From an uncultured Bacteroidales bacterium (GTDB taxonomy: Bacteria > Bacteroidota > Bacteroidia > Bacteroidales > Paludibacteraceae), in contig CACYKR010000035.1 of assembly GCA_902774995.1 (NCBI GenBank), positions 1-34,206 on the forward strand: a DNA stretch of 34,206 nucleotides, in the 5' to 3' direction. A program made the position numbers and the translations under genes. Under the pieces are notes generated by a model, which was given only the letters and a program-made list of their open reading frames with translations, searched no databases and was not told the DNA's origin. Below, one piece after another: positions 1 to 8,391 of this stretch; the stretch's first letter is position 1; every line of letters begins with the position of its first letter.

Positions 1-629
<629 letters not shown>

Positions 630-645
630 TACAGAACGACGGAGC

Positions 646-698
646 TTCAAACAAAGTCCAAAGGACTCAAACCTTCAAACAAGCCATAAGGCTCAAAC
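646..698. repeat. Hairpin-bearing CAAAC spacer, right flank of S23-like gene
   Basis: Two tight hairpins lie between CAAAC words: AGTCC-aaa-GGACT at 655-667 and AGCC-ataa-GGCT at 682-693. Read on the minus strand this becomes GTTTGA-hairpin-TTGTTTGA, the same grammar as the left flank at 161-238. The two flanks are therefore inverted relative to each other. Confidence 0.75.
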
Positions 699-707
699 TA
701 ATTATAA

Positions 708-1709
708 TTACTCTGCTTTGCCGTCCGAACCGAGGACGTTGATGATTTTGTGCTTGTAGAGCTCGGTCATCAGGTCACGAGCAGGACCACAGTACTTACG
801 CGGATCGAACTCTGCCGGCTTCTCTGCGAACACCTTGCGGACAGCAGCGGTGAACGCCAGACGGCTATCGGAGTCGATGTTGATCTTGCATACTGCGCTC
901 TTGGCAGCCTTGCGCAGTTGCTCCTCAGGAATACCTACTGCGTCAGGCAGTTTGCCGCCGTACTTGTTGATCATATCTACATACTCCTGCGGAACGGAAG
1001 ACGAACCGTGCAGCACGATCGGGAAGCCCGGAAGCTGCTCCATAACAGCATCCAGCACGTCAAATGCCAATGGAGGAGGAACGAGACGGCCGGTCTTCGG
1101 GTCACGGGTGCACTGCTCCGGAGTGAACTTGTATGCACCGTGGCTGGTACCGATGGAGATTGCCAAGCTGTCGCAGCCCGAACGGGTAGCGAAATCAACA
1201 ACCTCTTCCGGTTTGGTATAGTGGCTGACAGCGGACGAAACCTCATCCTCAACACCTGCGAGTACACCAAGTTCTGCCTCAACGGTTACGTCGTACTGGT
1301 GAGCGTAGTCCACTACTTTCTTGGTCAGGGCGATGTTCTCCTCGTAAGGAAGAGAAGAAGCATCAATCATGACAGACGAGAAACCAAAGTCCACGCAGCT
1401 CTTGCAGAGCTCGAAGCTGTCTCCGTGGTCGAGGTGCAGACAGATCTGCGGGTGCTCCCAACCGAGCTCCTTAGCGTACTCAACAGCTCCCTGAGCCATG
1501 TAACGGAGCAGGGTCTGGTTAGCGTAGTTACGAGCGCCTTTGGATACCTGGAGGATAACCGGGCTCTTGGTCTCAGCCGAAGCTTTGATGATAGCCTGGA
1601 GTTGCTCCATGTTGTTGAAATTGAACGCAGGGATAGCATAGCCTCCCTTGATTGCCTTGGCAAACATCTCACGGGTGTTTACGAGGCCTAATTCCTTGTA
1701 AGAAACCAT
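708..1709 (-). CDS. fba: Class II fructose-bisphosphate aldolase
   Basis: Fructose-bisphosphate aldolase of the zinc-dependent class II; it interconverts fructose 1,6-bisphosphate with dihydroxyacetone phosphate and glyceraldehyde 3-phosphate in cytoplasmic glycolysis and gluconeogenesis. The 333-residue protein is of normal length. Visible motifs: LHLDHGDS (Asp94 and zinc-ligand His95), AELG (Glu145), ISIGTSHGAYK (His190), VLHGSSS (zinc-ligand His234) and NIDSDSR (277-283), in the order expected for the family. The gap to the upstream fucose-isomerase-like gene is only 75 bp and holds a 7-bp and an 8-bp tandem repeat but no recognisable promoter, so fba may be read from the promoter at 3684-3714. 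A 313-codon open frame lies antisense to it and is treated as a shadow. Confidence 0.96.
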   Translation of the reverse strand: MVSYKELGLVNTREMFAKAIKGGYAIPAFNFNNMEQLQAIIKASAETKSPVILQVSKGARNYANQTLLRYMAQGAVEYAKELGWEHPQICLHLDHGDSFELCKSCVDFGFSSVMIDASSLPYEENIALTKKVVDYAHQYDVTVEAELGVLAGVEDEVSSAVSHYTKPEEVVDFATRSGCDSLAISIGTSHGAYKFTPEQCTRDPKTGRLVPPPLAFDVLDAVMEQLPGFPIVLHGSSSVPQEYVDMINKYGGKLPDAVGIPEEQLRKAAKSAVCKINIDSDSRLAFTAAVRKVFAEKPAEFDPRKYCGPARDLMTELYKHKIINVLGSDGKAE

Positions 1710-1721
1710 AGTTGTAATAAA

Positions 1722-1742
1722 TTGTTATTTGTTATTAGTTAT
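1722..1742. repeat. 7-bp tandem repeat (TTGTTAT), 3 units
   Basis: TTGTTAT, TTGTTAT and TAGTTAT follow one another at 1722-1742 in the leader of fba. This is one of several 7-bp-period repeats in the window. Confidence 0.7.
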
Positions 1743-1752
1743 TAAAAAATAT

Positions 1753-1788
1753 CTAGTGGACTAGTGAACTAGCGGACTAGTGGACTAG
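1753..1788. repeat. 8-bp tandem repeat (CTAGTGGA), 4.5 units
   Basis: Units CTAGTGGA, CTAGTGAA, CTAGCGGA and CTAGTGGA plus a final CTAG run from 1753 to 1788. The last CTAG supplies the TAG stop codon of the leftward gene ending at 1785, so the repeat begins exactly at that gene's end. Confidence 0.85.
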
Positions 1789-2558
1789 TTTCTAAACTCT
1801 TTTGCGTGATGACCTCTGATGAGCACATGGTGGTTCGCAATGGGGTCTGTCAGGAAATAATTACTTACCTCAGGCGTTGCCTTGATCCATACCTGCGTGC
1901 GGCAGAGGTTAGGTTCATACTGACACCTCTCCAGCGTGACATCCACCGCCAGGAGGCGGTTCATGTCTCCGGATAGTTTGACGAGTGTATAGTCCCCTGT
2001 AGGCAGTTCGCCATGGATAGCCACGCCTATACCCGATTCGAAATGCGTGGTGTACTCGTGCTTCACCGTCATGCCGAGCGGAAGCGTGCAATGGGCGAAG
2101 AGCATCTCTCCGTCAGCGTTGATACGCGCCGGGTTGACCTGAAAGCAGAGTTCGCCGGTGATGCGTTTGCATAGCATCATCGTCAGGAGCGTAGGTATAT
2201 CTCCTTCACAGGCTGCGGGAATACCTTCGTCGTTGAGTTTGGAGAGCGCTATACAACCGGTGTTCTTGACGGTCTTCAGCAGGTCGAAGCATCGGAGCGT
2301 CACGCCTTGCAGGTCATAGCGTAGTACAATCTCTTTGAGGCGTTGGTAAACAGCCTCGGCACCCGCCATGCCCGGGTCCACTTCACCCAGCGAGGTCATC
2401 TCTTCGATGGGGATGTCAACCAGCTCCAGATTCATCCTCTCCTTCACCTCCCGATAGTCCACCGTAGAAGCGATGAGCCAGTCGGAAGGTTTTCCGACAA
2501 CGCCGAGCCGCATCGGCTGGGCGTTATACAGTTTCCTGTTAGAAGGTTTGAATACCAT
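1785..2558 (-). CDS. Fucose-isomerase-like protein, short paralogue
   Basis: A 257-residue protein related to the C-terminal part of the L-fucose/L-arabinose isomerase superfamily. Its residues 16-257 align throughout with residues 120-362 of the upstream neighbour (for example LGEVDPGM, LRCFDL, KNTGC, LSKLNDEGIPA, HFESGIGVAIHGE, RCQYEPNLCRTQ, HHVLI-GHH). It lacks the roughly 100-residue N-terminal domain that the neighbour has. ACEGDIP (117-122) and the C-terminal HHVLIRGHH resemble metal-binding positions of fucose isomerase; that functional reading is inference. Its ATG shares one base with the TAA stop of the upstream gene (TAATG), so translation is probably coupled. Substrate unknown. 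Confidence 0.75.
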   Translation of the reverse strand: MVFKPSNRKLYNAQPMRLGVVGKPSDWLIASTVDYREVKERMNLELVDIPIEEMTSLGEVDPGMAGAEAVYQRLKEIVLRYDLQGVTLRCFDLLKTVKNTGCIALSKLNDEGIPAACEGDIPTLLTMMLCKRITGELCFQVNPARINADGEMLFAHCTLPLGMTVKHEYTTHFESGIGVAIHGELPTGDYTLVKLSGDMNRLLAVDVTLERCQYEPNLCRTQVWIKATPEVSNYFLTDPIANHHVLIRGHHAKEFRN

Positions 2559-3646
2559 TATTCTCTCCAGAATTTAGCGGCATGGTGACCTTTGATCAGT
2601 ACATGGTGGTCGCACAGCGGATAGGTCAGCAGATACTGGCTGACGATAGGTGTGGACTGGATCCATATCTGCGTACGGCATAGGTTCTGCTCGTACTGGC
2701 AGCGGGTCACTTTGACATTGACGGCAAGAAGCCGTTTCATATCGTTGCTCAGCTTGACAAGGGTGTAGTCGCCGGGCTCCACCTCGCCGTGGATAGCTAC
2801 GCCTATGCCGGACTCGAAATGCGTAGTGAACTCATGCGACTTGGTCATCTTGAGTGCAATCGTACATTTCGCCAGGAGTATCTGTCCGTCCGGTTGCACA
2901 CGTGCCGGACTGCCCATCCATCCTATCTCACCCGTCAGTTTCTTGCACGCCATCATCGTCAGGAGTACCGGGATGTCGCTCTCGCAACCGGCAGGAATAC
3001 CTTCGTCGTTGAGCTTGGAAACCGCCACACAACCGGTGTTCTTGACCGTAGTGAAGAGGTCGAAACAACGGAGGGTGATACCGTCCAGTTTGTATTTGGC
3101 AATAATCTCTTTTAACCGCTCGTAGATAGCTTCTGCACCCTTCATTCCCGGGTCCACTTCGCCCAGCGAGGCTATTTCCTCAAAAGGAATGTCTATGAGC
3201 TCGCAATTGGTCTTCGCCAGCACTTCTTTGTAGTCCGTTTGCGAAGCGATGAGCCAGTCGGACGACTTTCCTAATACACCTAATCTCTGCTTCTTCTCAT
3301 TCTTGAGCACTTTCTCCAGCGGAGCACGTGTCAGAGACTCCGTCTCGCTGGGATCGGGAAAAATAATATCCCGGGGATGTTGCATGATCTTCGCCATGCC
3401 TTTGCGCTGACGAATGAAACTCAAAATCTCCAGCGCAGCCGGTAGGGAGTTGCTGAACCCGCTAACCATCAGGTAGATAGGACGTTGCAGGTCAATCTTT
3501 TTCTCGCGAACCAGATCCACGAACTGCGCCTCTGTACCACCGGACAGAACGGCTACGACTTGATTTTCCTCCACAAACTCATCCGAAACCTTGAACGGCA
3601 TGTCGGATACTTCTGTGTGAAGTTGGGAGCAAAGTGTGTACAACAT
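2558..3646 (-). CDS. Fucose-isomerase-like protein, long paralogue
   Basis: A 362-residue protein with an N-terminal domain (about 1-110, containing VAVLSGGTEAQFVDL and LMVSGFSNSLPAALEIL) followed by the domain shared with the downstream paralogue. Family resemblance is to the L-fucose/L-arabinose isomerase fold: CESDIP at 221-226 and the C-terminal HHVLIKGHH could be metal or substrate positions. The start is taken at 3646, about 30 nt after the predicted transcription start; an alternative is Met16 (MPFKVSDEF) at 3601. A clear Bacteroides-type promoter lies just upstream at 3684-3714. Together with its paralogue and fba it may form a sugar-metabolism operon, but no substrate can be named from the sequence. 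Confidence 0.75.
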   Translation of the reverse strand: MLYTLCSQLHTEVSDMPFKVSDEFVEENQVVAVLSGGTEAQFVDLVREKKIDLQRPIYLMVSGFSNSLPAALEILSFIRQRKGMAKIMQHPRDIIFPDPSETESLTRAPLEKVLKNEKKQRLGVLGKSSDWLIASQTDYKEVLAKTNCELIDIPFEEIASLGEVDPGMKGAEAIYERLKEIIAKYKLDGITLRCFDLFTTVKNTGCVAVSKLNDEGIPAGCESDIPVLLTMMACKKLTGEIGWMGSPARVQPDGQILLAKCTIALKMTKSHEFTTHFESGIGVAIHGEVEPGDYTLVKLSNDMKRLLAVNVKVTRCQYEQNLCRTQIWIQSTPIVSQYLLTYPLCDHHVLIKGHHAAKFWRE

Positions 3647-3683
3647 AGAATTAAAAATTAAAGGTTATTACTCAAATCCGCTG

Positions 3684-3714
3684 CAAAATTAGTAAAAAAA
3701 AATCACATACGCAA
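3684..3714 (-). promoter_or_regulatory. Bacteroides-type promoter for isomerase-like/fba unit
   Basis: On the minus strand, TTGCGTATGTGA (TTG at 3714-3712) is followed after 20 nt by TAATTTTG (3691-3684). This fits the Bacteroidetes primary sigma pattern TTG / TAnnTTTG and places the transcript start near 3677, about 30 nt before the ATG. Confidence 0.85.
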
Positions 3715-3819
3715 GTGCGCACGCGTTTTTTGCCAAAAAAAATAATCTGTTACCCATTTGTGAGGTCGCGGTTATATCGCGGTCATATATCGGTTTTGAG
3801 CCGAAATCGGGTGTATTCT

Positions 3820-4335
3820 TTATGCACTTTGATCCGTTTTATTTACACGGAAAGTGAAGTATTTCTGTCCGAAATATGAGAAGGCGACGGTGATGAGTGT
3901 GATGATCATCTTGGATGGCGTAGGATACCACCCTATTATCTCGACGCATAGTTTGAGTCCGAAATAGTTTATAGCCAGGTTCACCGCCACAATAAGCATA
4001 TATCGTCCAAGCTGGCGGTAACTGTTGAGCCGGGAGGCAGTGAAGGTAACATATTTCTGTAGCCAGAATCCGGTGAGTAGCGTTATCGGAAAGACGATAC
4101 AGAGGGTAGCGATGTGCGGGGTGAGGCAGAGGTGAAAGGTGAAAGGTGAAAGGTGAAAGTACACCAGGTCATGTCCAATAACAAAGTTATACAGGAAGAA
4201 GTAAAGCAGCCAGTCGAGTACGAGGTTTCCGCCTCCGCAAGCGGCATATCGAAAGAGCTGTTCCGGCATCCATTTGGCGAACGGACGGTAAAAAAAATCA
4301 ATGATTTGTGTGATTATTTGCGCTAATTTGTGCAT
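3820..4335 (-). CDS. GtrA-like membrane protein
   Basis: A 171-residue integral membrane protein of the GtrA-like family, small four-helix proteins thought to flip or present undecaprenyl- or polyprenyl-linked sugars for polysaccharide modification. Four hydrophobic segments are visible (about 36-54, 74-92, 112-130 and 141-158). Conserved family features include FRYAACGGGNLVLDWLLY, the FWLQKYVTF motif and the C-terminal FGQKYFTFR. The first loop (residues about 58-70, YFHLSPFTFHL) is encoded by four exact 7-bp repeats at 4131-4158 and looks like an insertion. A promoter lies at 4441-4471, leaving a leader of about 100 nt. No glycosyltransferase partner is adjacent. Confidence 0.85.
   Translation of the reverse strand: MHKLAQIITQIIDFFYRPFAKWMPEQLFRYAACGGGNLVLDWLLYFFLYNFVIGHDLVYFHLSPFTFHLCLTPHIATLCIVFPITLLTGFWLQKYVTFTASRLNSYRQLGRYMLIVAVNLAINYFGLKLCVEIIGWYPTPSKMIITLITVAFSYFGQKYFTFRVNKTDQSA
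4131..4158. repeat. 7-bp tandem repeat (GGTGAAA) inside gtrA-like gene
   Basis: Four perfect GGTGAAA copies run from 4131 to 4158. They are read as FHLSPFTFH in the minus-strand protein, in the first extramembrane loop. Confidence 0.9.
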
Positions 4336-4350
4336 TTTATGCGATTTTTC

Positions 4351-4381
4351 TTGCGTAATTCAAAAAAAAGTAGTACTTTTG
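4351..4381 (+). promoter_or_regulatory. Bacteroides-type promoter for rsmA-corA
   Basis: TTGCGTAATTCA (from 4351) is followed after 20 nt by TACTTTTG (4374-4381). It fires rightward toward rsmA, with a leader of about 130 nt. It faces a second promoter firing leftward at 4441-4471, so the two 5' leaders would overlap antisense to each other. Confidence 0.8.
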
Positions 4382-4440
4382 CAGCCGCAAAAGCCGAGTG
4401 CTTGGATGATTTGCGCACATGCCGGTATTCAAATCGGCTA

Positions 4441-4471
4441 CAAAATTAGTAATAATTTTTTAATTGCGCAA
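4441..4471 (-). promoter_or_regulatory. Bacteroides-type promoter for gtrA-like gene
   Basis: On the minus strand TTGCGCAATTAA (TTG at 4471-4469) is followed after 20 nt by TAATTTTG (4448-4441). It fires leftward toward the gtrA-like start at 4335. Its sequence closely mirrors the opposite promoter at 4351-4381, including a trailing AGCCG, so the pair forms an imperfect inverted repeat. Confidence 0.75.
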
Positions 4472-4520
4472 ATATTTTGAACTAAAATTAACAACAGTAT
4501 GGACGATTATCACCCTGACA

Positions 4521-5306
4521 ATGCAACAAGTACATGCCAAAAAATTTCTGGGGCAGCACTTTTTGACGGACTTGACAGTCGCCCGCAGAATTGCTGAAAC
4601 CCTCACATCCGGCCGAACTATTGAAATCGGTCCCGGTATGGGTGTCCTCACCCAGTTTCTCCTTAAAAATCCTGATATACAACTCACGGCGATAGAAATC
4701 GACCGCGAGTCTGTGGCGTATCTCAAAGAGTGGTACCCGGAGTTGGATCTGGTGGAAGGTGATTTTCTGAAGATTGACCTGAACAAGATGATTCCCGAAG
4801 GCGAGTTCAACGTCATCGGCAATTATCCCTATAATATATCCAGCCAGATTTTCTTCAAAGTACTGGAATACAAAGACCGTATTCCCGTGTGCTCAGGTAT
4901 GATCCAGAAGGAAGTGGCGGAACGGATTGCTTCCAAGCCCGGCAAGAAGGCATACGGCATCCTGTCCGTGCTCCTGCAAGCCTATTATGATATAGAATAT
5001 CTGTTTACGGTAGATGAACATGTGTTCAACCCGCCTCCAAAAGTCAAGTCGGCTGTCATCCGCATGACGCGTAACAAACGACGACGGTTGGAGTGCGACG
5101 AAGCGCTCTTCAAGACCGTCGTCAAGACAGCTTTCAACCAGCGGCGAAAACAGATGAGAAACTCGCTACGGAGTTTAGTCGAAAGTCAAAAGTCGAAAGT
5201 CGAAAGCTCAGAACGATTAGAATGGTTCCTGACTCGAAGGCCGGAACAGCTATCTGTAGAAGAATTTATTGAACTAACAACTTTAATTGCAAGCCATCAT
5301 GTCTGA
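4521..5306 (+). CDS. rsmA: 16S rRNA dimethyladenosine transferase RsmA (KsgA)
   Basis: RsmA dimethylates the two adjacent adenines in the 3'-terminal loop of 16S rRNA during 30S maturation, using S-adenosylmethionine. The 261-residue protein shows FLGQHFL near the start, the SAM-binding motif EIGPGMGVLT (35-44), the catalytic NYPY (101-104) and the family motif VFNPPPKVKSAV (168-179). The start is set at the ATG of MQQVHAKKFLGQ, which matches the usual N-terminus; no upstream in-frame ATG exists. The C-terminal region contains VESQKSKVES (220-229), encoded by four 7-bp repeats at 5178-5205, between otherwise normal helices. Its stop overlaps the corA start by 8 nt, implying translational coupling. 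Confidence 0.95.
   Translation: MQQVHAKKFLGQHFLTDLTVARRIAETLTSGRTIEIGPGMGVLTQFLLKNPDIQLTAIEIDRESVAYLKEWYPELDLVEGDFLKIDLNKMIPEGEFNVIGNYPYNISSQIFFKVLEYKDRIPVCSGMIQKEVAERIASKPGKKAYGILSVLLQAYYDIEYLFTVDEHVFNPPPKVKSAVIRMTRNKRRRLECDEALFKTVVKTAFNQRRKQMRNSLRSLVESQKSKVESSERLEWFLTRRPEQLSVEEFIELTTLIASHHV
5178..5205. repeat. 7-bp tandem repeat (GTCGAAA) inside rsmA
   Basis: GTCGAAA, GTCAAAA, GTCGAAA and GTCGAAA run from 5178 to 5205 and are translated as VESQKSKVES. The same unit occurs in three other places in the window. Confidence 0.92.
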
Positions 5307-6249
5307 AATCAAGATATTCTATAAAGACAAGGATAAAATCAAGGTAGCCCGTACCATCTCTACGCTCAAAGAGCTGGACAAGAAAGATATTATCTGGATT
5401 GACCTGCTGGACGTGAGTGACAAGACGGAGGACACCTTGGAGGGCTTTCTGAAGATTGATATTCAGGAAGATGAAGAAATGGAAGAGATCGAGCTCTCGT
5501 CCCGTTATATCCAGACGGACGACAGCATCGTAGCAAACAGTAACTTCCTGAAATCCAATTTTGAGATGGAGCCGGTGAACTTCATCCTCAAAAACAGTAT
5601 TCTGGTCTCTATCCGCGACAACGAGTTGGACACTTTCAACGAGACGTTCATAAAAGTGTTTGTCAACACCCGTAATTTCCCGACGGGCTATCATGTGTTG
5701 GTAGCGCTATTCGAGACGCGTGTGGAAAAGGATGCCGACTTGATTGAGGATACCACGGATATGATTACCGAACTTTCCCAACGCATCAACGCCAACAGCG
5801 ATCACGTGGATGAAGATTTGCTTGTTCAAATCAAGGACCTGCAAGAAAAAGTGACTATCATCCGACAGAACATCATGGATAAACAGCGCGTTATCTCCAA
5901 TATCCTCAAATGCGATTTCTTCCCCGAAGAACTCTATCCGCGTCTGACGATGATTATCAAGGATATCAACTCGCTTTTTGACTATACCCGGTTCGGTTTC
6001 GACCGTCTGGACTACCTCCAGGATACCTTCCTCGGTTTGGTAAACATCGAGCAGAACAAGATAATCAAGATATTCACAGTCATCAATATCATCTTCCTGC
6101 CTCCTACACTTATCGGCAGCCTGTATGGTATGAACTTTGACTTCATGCCGGAACTCCACTGGCGGCTCGGATACCTGTTTGCACTCGGTCTGATGGTGCT
6201 ATCGGTAGTACTTATATTACTGATATTCAGACTGAAAAAATGGTTATAA
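5299..6249 (+). CDS. corA: CorA-family magnesium/cobalt transporter
   Basis: CorA is a pentameric inner-membrane channel for Mg2+ and Co2+. The 316-residue protein has the long acidic cytoplasmic funnel domain, a long helix region (about 140-250, with VHDxxDLxxK-like helical pattern), and two C-terminal transmembrane segments. The signature YGMN (Gly-Met-Asn at 277-279) follows TM1, and the C-terminus ends in a basic FRLKKWL, as expected. The start is the ATG at 5299 (MSEIKIFYKD), which overlaps the end of rsmA by 8 nt; an in-frame ATG at 5287 adds only MQAI. No Mg2+ riboswitch is seen. Confidence 0.93.
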   Translation: MSEIKIFYKDKDKIKVARTISTLKELDKKDIIWIDLLDVSDKTEDTLEGFLKIDIQEDEEMEEIELSSRYIQTDDSIVANSNFLKSNFEMEPVNFILKNSILVSIRDNELDTFNETFIKVFVNTRNFPTGYHVLVALFETRVEKDADLIEDTTDMITELSQRINANSDHVDEDLLVQIKDLQEKVTIIRQNIMDKQRVISNILKCDFFPEELYPRLTMIIKDINSLFDYTRFGFDRLDYLQDTFLGLVNIEQNKIIKIFTVINIIFLPPTLIGSLYGMNFDFMPELHWRLGYLFALGLMVLSVVLILLIFRLKKWL

Positions 6250-6409
6250 ACATATTGTTAACAATGTAAATGGTACCCGGTACAAAACTTGTTCCACATT
6301 GCATTTATCAAAACCATTCACATTCGCTTCACTATAAAAATTACTTGTAAATTATAATAAATCAAAGAATTATTTTATTTATCAACAATTTCTACATACA
6401 TATATATCC
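6250..6409. other. Intergenic leader of nadA
   Basis: This AT-rich stretch contains the palindromes TTGTTAACAA (6256-6265) and GTACCCGGTAC (around 6272-6283). No TAnnTTTG promoter was found, although nadA follows and must be expressed. A regulator site is possible but not supported further. Confidence 0.4.
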
Positions 6410-7354
6410 ATGGATTTAAAAAATAAAGAATATATTGATAATATTAAATCCTTAGCGAAGGAGAAGAAGGCAGTCATTTTTGCGCATTACTATACCCGTC
6501 CGGAAATACAAGAATGTGCCGATTTCATCGGAGATTCTCTCGCTCTTGCGCAACAGGCTACGCGCGTACAAGCGAACATATTAGTAATGTGCGGTGTTCA
6601 TTTCATGGGCGAGACGATGAAGATTCTCTGTCCGGAGAAGAAAGTGTTGATACCGGACATGAATGCCGGTTGTTCTCTGGCAGACAGCTGCAAGGCGGAA
6701 GATCTGGCTGCTTTCAAAGCGCAACACCCCGATCATATGGTGGTGAGTTACGTAAATACGAGTGCGGAGGTGAAGGCGCTGACGGATGTGGTGGTGACCA
6801 GTTCGAATGCCAAGAAGATAGTGGATCAGCTGCCCCAAGACGCGAAGATAATCTTCGGTCCTGATCACAACTTAGGCAGTTATATCAATTCTGTAACAGG
6901 CCGTAATATGCTTCTTTGGAACGGAGCATGTCATGTACACAGCCGTTTTTCCTTAGAGGCACTTCTTGAACTCAAAAAAGAGAACCCCGGTGTAGAGGTG
7001 CTGGCGCATCCCGAATGCAAAGCGCCTATTTTGGCGCAGAGCGACGTAATAGGTTCTACCCAGGCTCTGCTCCAGCATACCATCAAATCGCCCGCCAAAC
7101 GCTTTATAATAGCTACAGAGAGCGGTATTCTGCATGAGATGCAGAAGGCATGTCCAGAGAAAGAGTTTATTCCCGTTCCGCCGGAGGTGACGGAAGGAGT
7201 AGGATGCAGCTGCAACGAGTGCGAGTACATGCGGATGAATACTTTGGAGAAACTCTATGCGTGTCTGCATGACGAGCAGCCCGAAATGGTAGTTGACAAA
7301 GAGGTGGCGGAGAAAGCCGTGAGCTCTATCCAGCGGATGCTACAGATGAGCTAA
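6410..7354 (+). CDS. nadA: Quinolinate synthase NadA
   Basis: NadA is a [4Fe-4S] enzyme that condenses iminoaspartate (from NadB) with dihydroxyacetone phosphate to make quinolinate, a step of de novo NAD synthesis. The 314-residue protein shows FAHYYTRPEIQ near the N-terminus and cysteine candidates for the cluster: Cys88 in MNAGCSLAD, Cys174 in NGACHVH and the C-terminal GCSCNECEYMRMNT (Cys266/268/271). Conserved GPDHNLG (150-156) and ATESGILHEM (235-244) are present. NadB and NadC are not in the window. Its stop overlaps the stop of the convergent endonuclease gene by 4 nt, so the two genes share no terminator space. Confidence 0.95.
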   Translation: MDLKNKEYIDNIKSLAKEKKAVIFAHYYTRPEIQECADFIGDSLALAQQATRVQANILVMCGVHFMGETMKILCPEKKVLIPDMNAGCSLADSCKAEDLAAFKAQHPDHMVVSYVNTSAEVKALTDVVVTSSNAKKIVDQLPQDAKIIFGPDHNLGSYINSVTGRNMLLWNGACHVHSRFSLEALLELKKENPGVEVLAHPECKAPILAQSDVIGSTQALLQHTIKSPAKRFIIATESGILHEMQKACPEKEFIPVPPEVTEGVGCSCNECEYMRMNTLEKLYACLHDEQPEMVVDKEVAEKAVSSIQRMLQMS

Positions 7355-8379
7355 CGGAGCAACAGAACAACGGGCAGATGGTCCGAGAAACCGTTTTGGT
7401 AACGGAAACCGTTGAAGGTACGTTTTGGCTTCAGACCCAAGTATTTCTCATCCGTCTCTTGAATCCATTCAGCATCGTAAATATATACGGTGCTGATTTT
7501 TTGCAGGTTATCGGATGTGTAGAACTGGTCGAGACAAGTCCAGCGTCCCTGATACTTGTGCGTGCCATAGCTTTCGACTTTCGACTTTTGACTTTCTACT
7601 ACCATCCGGTTTATCAAACCTCTCAGGTCGTCTTTCGGTTCGCCGTTCATATCGCCCATGACGATGATTTTTGCGTCCGGGTGAACAGTATAAACGCTGT
7701 CTATAGCGGTTTGCAACACGTCTTTCACGGTCTTGCGTTTCCATTCGCTCTCTGCCGCTCCGTCGCGTTGGGAAGGCAGATGGCAAACAAACAGATGCAA
7801 AGTGTCCTTCTTGTCCACCTTCGCGCAGACATATAGGATGTCCCGGGTTACCAGTTTCTCCTCCCTTGAGGTGGTGAAGAGCTCTGCTCGATCGGACTGC
7901 CGGTGGCCGTCCGTAGAACTCCGGGGTGGGTTTTGTATGCTGAGTTTTTTAGTCCGAATGGTATCTACTCTACTCTTTTTATATATCATTGCGACGTCTA
8001 TTCCTCGCGGGTCTTTGCTCTCATAATGTACAAAATCATACTCGCACCGCCGCAATGTGTAGCATAATTTGCGCAGACAGGCAGCGTTCTCGACTTCCTG
8101 CAGACCCGCTATATCTACTCCATCCCACTCGCCTATATTCGTCAGCACACGGGCGATGTTCTCCACTTTCCGGTTATACCGCGAGTAGCTCCACCGCCGT
8201 TCGCCATCCGGCGTCCATTCCAAATCGTCTTTCGGTTCTCCTGCCACGCTGTCATGCGCAGGATGAAAGAGGTTTTCAACATTATAACTGACGATGCGTA
8301 ACGGCTCGGCAGATATAGTGTTTATACCTGCAAGAGCCATGATAATTATCCATGAAACGCTAAGAATAGCCGTTTTCAT
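7351..8379 (-). CDS. Secreted endonuclease/exonuclease/phosphatase family protein
   Basis: A 342-residue exported hydrolase of the EEP (DNase I-like) superfamily, which cleaves phosphodiester or phosphomonoester bonds with a divalent metal. A hydrophobic signal peptide ends near ISAEP (about residue 24). Motifs in order: VSYNVENLF (30-38), AGLQEVEN (91-98, metal-binding Glu), FVCHLPSQ (197-204), IVMGDMNGEP (239-248) and FSDHLPVV (331-338, catalytic Asp-His). Residues 261-270 (VESQKSKVES) are encoded by a 7-bp repeat at 7572-7599 that lies in a loop after the GDMN motif. It is 12 nt downstream of the lipoprotein esterase gene and probably co-transcribed with it. Confidence 0.88.
   Translation of the reverse strand: MKTAILSVSWIIIMALAGINTISAEPLRIVSYNVENLFHPAHDSVAGEPKDDLEWTPDGERRWSYSRYNRKVENIARVLTNIGEWDGVDIAGLQEVENAACLRKLCYTLRRCEYDFVHYESKDPRGIDVAMIYKKSRVDTIRTKKLSIQNPPRSSTDGHRQSDRAELFTTSREEKLVTRDILYVCAKVDKKDTLHLFVCHLPSQRDGAAESEWKRKTVKDVLQTAIDSVYTVHPDAKIIVMGDMNGEPKDDLRGLINRMVVESQKSKVESYGTHKYQGRWTCLDQFYTSDNLQKISTVYIYDAEWIQETDEKYLGLKPKRTFNGFRYQNGFSDHLPVVLLLR
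7572..7599. repeat. 7-bp tandem repeat (TTTCGAC) inside endonuclease gene
   Basis: TTTCGAC, TTTCGAC, TTTTGAC and TTTCTAC run from 7572 to 7599. On the gene's strand this is the GTCGAAA unit also found in rsmA and sufS, and it is read as VESQKSKVES. Confidence 0.9.
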
Positions 8380-8391
8380 CGGAGAAATAGG

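Noticed and set aside
750-1691. A 313-codon open frame on the plus strand across the aldolase gene
   Set aside because: It is exactly antisense to a clear class II aldolase, has no recognisable motif, and the open frame follows from the codon usage of the sense gene.
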